Assembly: GCA_029964075.1 (NCBI GenBank)
Contig: CM057147.1
Coordinates: forward strand, 26,929,513-26,993,512
Origin: Patiria pectinifera
Taxonomy: Eukaryota > Echinodermata > Asteroidea > Valvatida > Asterinidae
Direction of reading: 5' to 3'
Length of the DNA: 64,000 nucleotides
Part shown: positions 34,101-41,670 of the stretch, in pieces
Position numbering within the stretch: the stretch's first letter is position 1
Layout of the letters: each line of letters opens with the position of its first letter
Program-made: the position numbers and the translations under genes
The notes under the pieces: generated by a model
What the model was told of the DNA's origin: nothing
Database searches by the model: none
What the model saw: the letters and a program-made list of their open reading frames with translations, nothing else

Positions 34101-35179
34101 TCACTCGCGCAAGTTTAAACTTGCGCGCGCAGGTTTAAACTTGCGCGCGCAGCTCAGATTGCGCTCGACAGCTCTAATGAGTGGAAGGTCCCGAGTTCAA
34201 CTCCTGATCCTGCCACAATTTTAAGGTGTTTTTTTTCCAATCCCCAAATAAATAAGAATATTCTTCTTTTATTATTTTAATATGTCTCAAACATTTTATT
34301 GCAGAGTATTACTTTTTCTTTTTCAGATTTGTGGCTCTGGAGGATTTTTTTAAAGGGAAATAAAGTCCGAAATTATAAAATGGTCTGATTCCCATCTTGT
34401 TATAGCTGGAGTTACCCAGCTCTGAGTTTTATCATTGGGTTGTCATCTAGAGCTGGAGCTCATTTTTCTCAAAAACGATAGTATAGGCAAAACAAATTTG
34501 GAAAATGTTGAATTTTGTCCCCGTTACACACTAATTGCAACTGCAACTCACCCCAAACTTGCCTGGAATAACCATAACCATTTACTTCAAGGACCTGTGT
34601 AATGGTTATTCCAGGCAAGTTTGGGGTGAGTTGCAGTTGCAATTAGTGTGTAACGGGGACAAAATTCAACATTTTCCAAATTTTTTTTGCCTATACTATC
34701 GTTTTTGAGAAAAATGAGCTCCAGCTCTAGATGACAACCCAATGATAAGACTCAGAGCTGGGTAACTCCAGCTAATCTTGTTAATACAAAAATACAACGA
34801 TAATATTGGCATGGAGCCAGACTAAAATTTGTCACCGGAAAACGTTTAAGTACAAAAAAACAGAATCTGCGCATGTTCAGTGCATATCCGGCAAACTAAC
34901 GTTTACTGAAGGTTTGCCGTCTCCGGCAAAATATCCACTGCCTATCGAAAATCGGCGGGTGTGTGTCGGAAATAGATGCCTTACCGAGACTCCGAGTCAA
35001 TATATGATTTTTTTCGCACCCAATTTTCCAACACAACTAATTCAAATAGAACCCAAAACACGTGGAATCAAAGAAATGAAATTTGAAAGTATACATCTTG
35101 GTGATTCACCTGAGTGGGTTACTTACTTCTTATCACCTTCGTAGAGAATAAAAGCTTCGAAAGTTGGCGGAGCATTCAT
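28091..35179 (-). CDS. POLR2J: POLR2J (RPB11), RNA polymerase II subunit, complete four-exon gene (115 aa)
   Basis: RPB11 pairs with RPB3 to form the alpha-like heterodimer on which RNA polymerase II assembles in the nucleus. Four exons join in frame: 35127-35179, 30303-30392, 28964-29138 and 28091-28120 (348 bases with the stop). The protein starts [18 protein letters not shown]. It carries the alpha-motif-like [19 protein letters not shown], then [14 protein letters not shown] and [20 protein letters not shown], and ends [13 protein letters not shown]. It is almost identical in length to human RPB11 (117 aa). Each junction restores the codon (phases 2, 2, 0). The first intron (35126 to 30393) is large and crowded with repeats. 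Confidence 0.97.
28413..28603. mobile_element. 191-bp element with 45-bp inverted ends (POLR2J intron 3)
   Basis: The first 45 bases (from TGCCGTCTTCTAGCATTCAC) are repeated in reverse at the end with one mismatch. The inner part, CAGGGTCTTATTTCATGCAG...CTGCATGAAATAAGGCCCTG, looks like the ends of the CAGGGGCCC / GCTGCTAAGCAC family seen at 46746-47213. The flanks therefore appear inverted together with the element. Confidence 0.8.
28964..29138 (-). CDS. POLR2J: POLR2J exon 3
   Basis: The acceptor is CACTCCACAG. The exon encodes [20 protein letters not shown] through SLLEERFK and ends AAG|GTGAGA in phase 0. Confidence 0.96.
29415..29765 (-). repeat. tRNA-derived SINE with (TTA)n tail (POLR2J intron 2)
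   Basis: On the minus strand a tRNA-like head (GGGTGGCTTGTGCGTAAAGC, then the B box CGGTTCGAATCCTGG) is followed by a ~250-bp body. It ends ATTGTTATTATTATTATTATT. Its tail resembles that of the SINE at 21930-22262, but the body is different. Confidence 0.75.
30303..30392 (-). CDS. POLR2J: POLR2J exon 2
   Basis: After the acceptor TTTGTTGCAG it encodes [20 protein letters not shown] and DHTLGNMLR. The donor is CA|GTAAGT. Confidence 0.96.
31262..31405 (-). repeat. tRNA-derived SINE (POLR2J intron 1)
   Basis: The minus strand has the A box TGGCCGAGTGGATAGCGC and the B box GGGTTCGAGCC, followed by a T-run and the tail CAATAAATAAGAATATTCTTC. The same tail, in the opposite orientation, is found at 34226-34262. 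Confidence 0.7.
31686..31935 (+). repeat. tRNA-like head joined to GCGC palindrome array
   Basis: A tRNA-like segment (GTAGCACAGTTGGTGCAGTGGTTAAGC) runs into CTGTCGAGCGCAATCTGAG. After it come about eight degenerate copies of a ~22-bp palindromic unit such as GCGCGCAAGTTTAAACTTGC. A mirror-image partner array lies at 33985-34175. Confidence 0.75.
32260..32571 (+). CDS. Unassigned open frame, 103 codons, in POLR2J intron 1 (weak)
   Basis: An ATG-started frame on the strand opposite POLR2J encodes a residue mix that looks protein-like ([20 protein letters not shown]..). I recognise no domain and the stop follows a low-complexity Ser-rich end. It lies between the two palindrome arrays and upstream of the possible terminal exon at 32801-32877. 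It may be part of a small plus-strand gene or of a transposon; chance is also possible. Confidence 0.2.
   Translation: MKTHVTRVEHQEMHTGKLLNEFQNYAESCSKIEDYVLLMSRRSQETSDLHSHHVLKDMAGIACPHSSCMLVGRNLTPFGGIMRSSPASRAGSSSSKPHYKHRL
32801..32877 (+). CDS. Possible terminal exon of an unknown plus-strand transcript
   Basis: A textbook acceptor (pyrimidine-rich TTTCCTTTTCCATTTTTTTTGCAG) precedes 77 bases that read [20 protein letters not shown] then IYNM and TGA. AATAAA follows 32 bases after the stop (32909-32914). The frame needs one base from the previous exon, which I could not identify with confidence. No family is recognised. Confidence 0.35.
33985..34262 (+). repeat. Second GCGC palindrome array plus SINE 3' part (POLR2J intron 1)
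   Basis: Units such as GCGCAAGTTTAAACTTGCGC recur about five times. They then meet CTCAGATTGCGCTCGACAGC, the inverse of the junction at 31736-31754. A B-box-like CGAGTTCAACTCC, a T-run and a SINE tail (CCCCAAATAAATAAGAATAT, then TCTTC) follow. Confidence 0.7.
34403..34774. mobile_element. 372-bp near-perfect foldback transposon with 9-bp target duplication
   Basis: Two arms of about 166 bases are near-perfect inverted copies, from TAGCTGGAGTTACCCAGCTC inward to GGAATAACC/GGTTATTCC, leaving a loop of about 30 bases. ATCTTGTTA flanks both sides (34394-34402, 34775-34783). A 9-bp duplication suggests Mutator-like mobilisation, which is inference. It sits in POLR2J intron 1. Confidence 0.88.
35127..35179 (-). 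CDS. POLR2J: POLR2J exon 1 with start codon
   Basis: ATG is at 35179-35177. The exon encodes [17 protein letters not shown] and ends AA|GTAAGT in phase 2, joining exon 2 to give Lys then ITIEK. Confidence 0.96.
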
Positions 35180-35844
35180 TGTCAACGTCAAAATCACAAA
35201 ATGAATGGGCCAGTAAATGTGTCTTGTACCCAGACTTTCCATGCGATTTTTGCAATGCATGAACGAAATGGGAGGGTGCCCGTCTGAAATGTTCACCTCG
35301 TTCTCACAAAAGAAATCTAGTGTATCGCTTACTGTGCAGCTTTATCCTACCCTGAAGCCAAGGTTGTTTCATCAATTATACACTACGCGCTGCGCTGTGT
35401 CAGCAGGTTTTTTGTTTTGATGGCAAGGTAGCAAACTTCAAGACTTCAGTTTGCAAGGTTTTGTCAAGGTTAGACTTAAGTTAAAGCTAGATGAATGTAC
35501 AGTTGTAAGTAAACTGATTGTTTCATCTTGAAATATTTTAACCTTATTTAGCCAATTCCTGGACCATGCATTTTAGTGCCCTGGCTAGAATGATGATGAA
35601 TACATTTTTGATTTTAGCTTGGAAACCGGGGGTGGGGGTCGGGGGTGGGGGGTGGCGGGGGGAGGCGGGGGAGAGCTAAGTGCGTATATATGGTGGTTTG
35701 TGTGCCGCTTCCATTCGTAAAAAAGGGGTGTGCAAAATAGTGATAATAATATTGTACAGCGTTGTGTACATTGAGTTTACTCCCCCGCGATATGTGCGCC
35801 ATGGAGGAAGGAATCCGTGCAGCTGTCGAAGGGAATGAGTAATT

Positions 35845-35998
35845 ATGAGTGATGTCCCAGCGTTGCTGGTGCCCCCCACCCCGGGAAAACCCAACTTTAT
35901 TGACGAATCTCCCATGTCCTCTCTCTCTCTCTCTCTTCCGGTGAAGTACAGTCCACCATCTGGTGTATTACGTACTGCGGTTGCTGTGTGCATGCAAG
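35845..35998 (+). CDS. Candidate first coding exon of an unidentified gene
   Basis: An ATG frame of 51 codons starts MSDVPALLVPPTPGKPNFID. It runs into a strong donor (GCAAG|GTGAGG) at 35999, with one base of the next codon before it. The composition looks protein-coding, and it stands about 670 bases from the divergent POLR2J start, as expected for a shared promoter region. I do not recognise the protein and found no further exons. The alternative is chance coding within the 3' flank of the adjacent LINE, which includes a CT microsatellite here. Confidence 0.35.
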
Positions 35999-36066
35999 GT
36001 GAGGATATATACAGTGCAGGTGATCAGCTTAAACATAAGGTGCGGCTAAAAACAACTCAGGCTGAC

Positions 36067-38328
36067 TTAGCGGAGCTGGACTGACTGCACACCCTGCTTG
36101 AAGCTTGCAAGCGATGTGCAGTTGACGAGATCTTGTGGAAGGGTGTTCCAAATTCTGATGCTATCCGGGAAGAATGACTGCCGATATACCCCAATCCTGG
36201 TGAATGGTACTAGGTATCTGAGGGAGTGACCTCTCAGGGCAACTGTTGGTATCAGGTAGGTATGTGGGACATCAACCAGGTTGTTGACAATTCGGAACAT
36301 CATCACTGCCTTGGCCTGTGCACGCCGTTCTTGAAGGGTGGGCCACTGGAGCTGATTGATCATGGCAGTGACACTGCTGGTGGTCCTGTAGTCCCCAAAC
36401 ACGAAGCGTACATAACGCCGTTGCACCATCTCCAGCTTTTGGATGTTGCTTGCTGTCAGGGGGTCCCATATGATGCAAGAGTATTCAACTATAGGGCGTA
36501 CTAAAGCCTTGTAGCACAGCTCCTTTGTTTTTCTAGGACACTGATGGATATTACGTTGCAAGAAAGCCCTGGTAGAATTTGCTTTGTTGGTAATGCTATT
36601 GATGTGATGGTTCCAGTTCAGGTTTTTGTGGATGTTGACGCCGAGGTATTTTGCAGAGTCAACCTCTTCTAGTACGTGGTTGTGAATGATGTACGGCTGT
36701 TTGATGAGTTTCCTTTTGTTGGTTATGTGGATGACCTGACACTTCTGTGGATGAAACTCCATCTGCCAATCCTTCTCCCATTGCTGAAGGTGGTCCAAGT
36801 CCTGCTGCAATAAACTTGCATCTTCCTCTGTCTTGATGGTGCGATACAGGACACAGTCGTCCGCAAATAATCTGGCTGTTGTGCCCACTGAAGTGCAGTC
36901 AGGAAGATCGTTTATGAAAAGCAGGAACAGCAGTGGGCCCAGAACACTCCCTTGAGGAACCCCTGATATGACTGGTGCAGATTTGGATGTAGTTCCATCC
37001 AGGATGACTTGTTGAGTGCGGTTCTCTAGGAATGCGCTTACCCATATGTTGATATTACCATCAATACCGTAGTAGTTGAGCTTGTGGAGTAACCTTTGAT
37101 GTGGCACCTTATCAAAGGCCTTTGAGAAGTCTAATAGTATGACATCTACTTGGCCTTTGCAATCTACAGTGTTGGCAAGATCTTGTAGGGTGAGCAACAA
37201 TTGGGTATCACAAGAGCGACGTTTTCTGAAACCGAACTGTGCATCGGTGAGGATGTTATTCTTGTCCAGATGATTCAGGATTTAACTACACAACACATGC
37301 TCGAGCATCTTGCAGATGACGGAGGTCAGTGATCTTGGTCTATAATTCACAGCCTTATTTCGTTCCCCCTTTTTAAAGACGGGAACGACGTTCGCTTCCT
37401 TCCATTCTTGTGGCAAGATGCCTTGGTTGATGGAGGCTTGGTAGAATAAGGCAAGTACTGGAGCTAGTGCGTTTGATAACTCCTTCAATAGCCTGGGAGG
37501 AATACCGTCTGGGCCTGATGCCTTGTGGATGTTTAGGCCATTGAGCAACTTTCTGACACCATCAATTGACACCGTGATAGAGTCCATCGATGGAAATGGG
37601 CAAGGACCTTTATCCTTGATGGTTGACTTATCCTCATTTCTGTTGAAGACTGATGAGAATTGATCATTGAGTATGTTTGCTTTGGTTGCACTGTCCGTGT
37701 ATGTTACTCCATTTCTCGCCTTCAGTGGAGAAACGCCAGAGTTATCACATTTCTTGCTGTTGATGAACCCCCAAAATCTCTTGGGGTTTGTTGTTGACTC
37801 AGGGGAAATAATGTTGTTGATGTACTCACTATAGGCATGTTTACAGGCTGATCTTGTCGTCTTCTTCAGTTGGTGATAACGCTGAAAATCTCTGGCTTTC
37901 TGTGTTTTCTTGGCCTTGGTGAAGCTACGCTTTTTACGTCTTGTCAAACGCTTTACTTTCCTTGTGATCCATGGTTGGTTTAACCTGGTGGATGACATCT
38001 TGGAGGGCACACCATTGTCAAGGATCTTCAATAATGATGACTTAATGTCTGCCCACATCTGGGGAATTGGGCTGTTGACATTGTACTTGCTCACAAACTC
38101 GCGCTGGAAATTGTGACACTCCTCCTTCATGCCATCAACACTGGCCTTATTCCACAGATGGATTTTTCGCCTCACTGGAATGTTCCTCTTTGGTGTAATG
38201 CTAGATTCTGTGTATACAATGTCATGATCGCCGAGACCTGGCAGAGGAGCACATTTATTAACCAAGGAGGGGCGGTTGGTAAGAAAGACATCCAGTGTCT
38301 TATCTCCTCTAGTTGAAAATGTGACCAT
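36067..38328 (-). pseudogene. LINE ORF, 3' portion: end of endonuclease plus reverse transcriptase
   Basis: This holds the rest of the endonuclease (GLGDHDIVYTE, with the conserved SDH-like site as GDHD) and then a basic linker. The reverse transcriptase follows, with motifs HKASGPDGIPPRLLKEL, ILLDFSKAFDKVPH (A), GVPQGSVLGPLLF (B), LFADDCVLY (C, catalytic Asp pair) and KYLGVNI. A TAA at 37282-37284 interrupts it in frame, between EHVLCS and ILNHLDKNNILTDAQFGFRK. The frame is otherwise open to the C-terminal WNTLP segment typical of these elements. Confidence 0.9.
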
Positions 38329-39520
38329 TTAATCCACAGTTTTGGATGAACTCAAGAAATCTCTCATTCAGTCGACAAGAATATTGGTTGCGATCGACAG
38401 CCAGCAGATCCCAGTTGATATCTGGAAGATTGACATCTCCACCAATCCAGAGCACCGCATTTTTGAATTTGCGGGCAAGTTCTTCAACACAGGAGCACAA
38501 TGCGTTCAGATATTGGGCATCACTGCTGGGAGGACGATACATGCCACCTATAATGAGGGTCTTATCTTTTGCCATGGTGAACTTAGCAAAGATACATTCG
38601 GCATCCACATCAACTTCAACACGATCATAGACAAGGTCTTTTCTGATGGCAAGAAGGACTCCACCATAACCATCACTGCGGTCCTTCCGAATGACATCAA
38701 AATTTGGTGGAAAGATTTCCGATGAGTGTATACAACTGTTCAGCCAGGTTTCAGTACCGATGATGATGGTTGGATCAGAAGAATCAATTAAATTGATTAT
38801 GTCTTCCTTTTTGTTCTTTGCACTTTGGAAATTGACAGTTAACACTTTCATGTTCACAGGTTTTTTGTTGGTAGATTTGGGTATTGGTGATGAGCATGAC
38901 AGTGGTGGTCCTGGACTTGCGATAGGGGTGGGGTTATAACTCGCAGTTGGGTTACTACTGTCACTAGTATCTAGATGAGAAAACGAATTGGTGGTATCTA
39001 CAGTGAATGACTCGAATAGGCCGGAAGAAAAATTGGGCATGCCACAGTTTACACAGTGCCATGAGACATTGTTGAGTGTCATATACACTGGGGTGGACAT
39101 ATGCATGCAGTCGGCATGGTACCATTGTTGACAGTCATCACAAGCAACCCCTCGTTGCTTCCATGTTACTGCACGACTACATATCTGGCATGGGTACTTG
39201 CAGGTCTGCGGACCTGGGTTCAGCTCGACATCTGGGGCATTAACCAAGAGCAGTAAGCTTAGGTACAGGAGAGTGTGGGTTTTCTTCTCTCTGACACTAG
39301 CAGAAGCAGTGTTGAGCTTTCTTGAAAAGGCTGCAACAATTATCTCATCATTGACATTGAGATGGTCATGAGGTGTAACAGAAGAACAGACTATGCCGAG
39401 GTGTTCAACGAAATGTTCCTGCTGATGTTTGTAGATGAAGTTGATGAATATTATGCCCAGTAATACATAGAAAGCATTTCTAGCCATGGCTAACATATTT
39501 GCCTCTGACGAAGTAGGCAA
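38309..39520 (-). pseudogene. LINE ORF, 5' portion: leader, 2A, PHD finger, endonuclease start
   Basis: The 403 residues comprise a hydrophobic segment (about 16-30), a second hydrophobic run (about 84-93) leading straight into DVELNPGP (97-104), and a PHD finger. The finger has Cys111/114, Cys127/130, His135, Cys138 and Cys156/159. A Pro/Ser linker and an APE-type endonuclease from about residue 224 follow (ETW with Glu257, then GGDVNLPDINW). The frame is lost at the end, where the same endonuclease resumes in another frame from 38328. Confidence 0.9.
39209..39232 (-). other. 2A-like ribosome-skipping motif DVELNPGP in the LINE ORF
   Basis: The eight residues fit the 2A consensus D-V/I-E-x-N-P-G-P exactly. 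They are preceded by a leucine-rich hydrophobic run. In known 2A sequences the ribosome skips the bond between the final Gly and Pro, releasing the upstream peptide. Confidence 0.85.
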
Positions 39521-39572
39521 TGCATAGAAAGAAAGAAAAGGAATCTCTCACCAATGTCACTCCAGTCTTCTT

Positions 39573-40280
39573 ACGTCTGGGGTCTAGACACAGTCTAGGC
39601 TGAGGTGTTAAATTCTGTAGACAGGCACCAGACTAAATCTAGGTGTGGCAGGATGGGTGTCAAAAATGACTCCATAAATGACTCAATCACTGAATAAGAC
39701 TCCAAATGATGAAACGCACACAGGAAAAGACAAACCTGGGATGAAGTAGGGTTTAACTATCCCAGAATATCCAGGTGGAAATGCAGGCTGGGGTTTGAAA
39801 ACCGAGTTCAGTCACTCACGTCTGGGGTCTAGACACAGACTAGGCTGAGGTGTTAAATTCTGTAGACAAGCACCAGACTAAATCTAAGTGTGGCAGGATG
39901 GGCGACAAAAATGAGTCTAAAAATGACTCATTAGGACTCCAAATGATGAAAGGCACACAAGAAAAGACAATCCTGGGATGAAGTAGGGTTTAACTATCCC
40001 AGAATATCCAGGTGGAAATGCAGGCTGGGGTTTGAAAACCGAGTTCAGTCACTCACGTCTGGGGTCTAGACACAGACTAGGCTGAGGTGTTAAATTCTGT
40101 AGACAGGCACCAGACTAAATCTAAGTGTGGCAGGATGGGTGACAAAAAATGACTCTAAAAATGACTCATTAGGACTCCAAATGATGAAAGGCACACAAGA
40201 AAAGACAATCCTGGGATCAAATAGGGTTTAACTATCCCAAAGATCCAAATGAAGATGCGGGTTGGAGTTGGAAAAATGTG
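39573..40280 (-). repeat. Three ~240-bp tandem repeats upstream of the LINE ORF
   Basis: Copies start with ACGTCTGGGGTCTAGACACA at 39573, 39818 and 40055 (spacings 245 and 237 bases). They match along nearly their whole length, the third fading near 40280. They lie just upstream of the LINE frame in its own orientation. Confidence 0.88.
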
Positions 40281-40509
40281 AAAATATGCACTTTTTTCAC
40301 GAGCCCATGCACAACACGTCCAACACCTAAGCATACACACAACACTCAGGCTCAGTCCTGAGCCTAGTGAGCTGGATATTTCAACTTCAAGCTAGTCACG
40401 AGCCAAGTTAGAGCTGGGTTTTCAAAGCTAGGTATGATTATGTGTGAATCTTGCAGAATTGAAGTGGAAAGAAAGCAGCAGAAAGTGATTGTTATTGTTA
40501 TTGCACAAG

Positions 40510-40702
40510 AGAGAAAGAATGTTGCAACCTGACGCTACGTACAAAGTCTATGGAGAGTCTAGAACATTTTATTTCCTAACAAAATTGGAAATGTTTCTCA
40601 GTCCAACATTCATGTCTCATCATTTTTGCAATGACTGACCTTCAAGTTCATTGAGATGATGTGTGAAGAAAAAAGCAGCGTCAGGTTGCAACAATCTTTC
40701 CC
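40510..40702. mobile_element. ~190-bp MITE with GAAAGAATGTTGCAACCTGA ends
   Basis: The left end GAAAGAATGTTGCAACCTGA (then CGCT) mirrors the right end AGCGTCAGGTTGCAACAATC (then TTTC). A related copy missing its right end lies at 56436-56580, sharing CAAAGTCTATGGAGAGTC and TTTCCTAACAAAATTGGAAA. Confidence 0.75.
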
Positions 40703-41148
40703 ACAAGAGTGTATTTACATCCGTTTACACTTTGGCAAATTGGATGTGACTCTTCGTTATTTAATTATGCGTACATGAAGGTCCAGAACATAAATGGTCA
40801 TAATTTTTATTAGTACCAGAAATGAAAATAGTAAGAAATTCAAAAATAAACAAAAAGGCACTGTTGTCAGGACCTACACATTTACTTAAATGTTGAGGTT
40901 GGGGTAAATTTCGATAAAAAATATGTTGAGAAATAATGTCCACTCCAGGCTAATGTATGCTTATGTGGTTTTTTGACACAGGATTGCCGATCTGTCACTG
41001 TCAGGTTTTTTTGTCAAAATGAAATAATTTATTCCTTGAAATTATTTCTTCAACAGAATCATGCATCCTTCGAAGAACAGTCATCAATCCAAGTTTGTCT
41101 CGGTATTAAAATAGTGCTATCAGTCTCCAGACACTGCACATTTCCAAC

Positions 41149-41670
41149 ATGAGAACATTTTACATCAACCCCAACCTGCGCTGGCTGATCCTAGCAGTTC
41201 TGGCCTTCCTACCGTTCTTCCTGGTCCTGCGTTCCATAACGGTCTCCGCTCCAGGGGAGGAGCCAGTGGCCGGGATGGGGGGCAAGACCTCAAACGACAG
41301 GGTGCAGCAGCTGGAGGTGGCCGTGGTCGAGCTGCAGAAACAGCTGGCGGAGGAGAAAGATCTGGAGAAGGATTTGATGGATACGCTGCACAAGTACAAG
41401 AAGCTCGTCGTCAAACGAAGCCACGCCCCGGGGGCAGCCCCACCCAGTCCACTCCCCGAGGGCAAGTTCCTGGACTGCCAAGCGATCGACCGGATTCAGA
41501 TCACGCAGCAGATTGCCAGAGGTTACAGCAAGGTGGTGCAGGAAGGGAAACTAGGCGATAAGCACTATGCTGTGAAGAGCAGCAGTTATGACGTGAAGAA
41601 CGTGAAGGATTGCGTGCTGGGCGGGACGTACAAGAAGAAAGAAGACTGTTTTATCCTTGGGACATATCAG
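41149..41670 (+). CDS. PKDCC-like exon 1 (anchor, coiled coil, kinase N-lobe start)
   Basis: The ATG at 41149 is followed directly by the hydrophobic segment; upstream the frame is closed by stops. The exon ends GGGACATATCAG|GTATTTGG in phase 0. Confidence 0.85.

Larger units (their letters stand above)
35940..40280 (-). mobile_element. Nearly full-length CR1/L2-type non-LTR retrotransposon, decayed
   Basis: From its 5' side (right) the element shows about three ~240-bp tandem repeats, then one long frame. That frame codes for a hydrophobic leader, a 2A-like peptide, a C4HC3 PHD finger, an APE-type endonuclease and a reverse transcriptase, ending in TAA at 36067-36069. The exact ends are uncertain. 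The left limit is placed at the GA microsatellite near 35940, a possible 3' tail. One frameshift (38309-38328) and one in-frame stop (37282-37284) disable it. It lies between the divergent POLR2J and PKDCC-like genes. Confidence 0.9.

Noticed and set aside
35676-35993. 105-codon minus-strand frame
   Set aside because: It runs through the GA microsatellite and opposes the better-supported plus-strand exon candidate.
36226-39000. Plus-strand frames across the LINE (for example 38342-38725)
   Set aside because: They are shadows of the minus-strand endonuclease and reverse-transcriptase frame.
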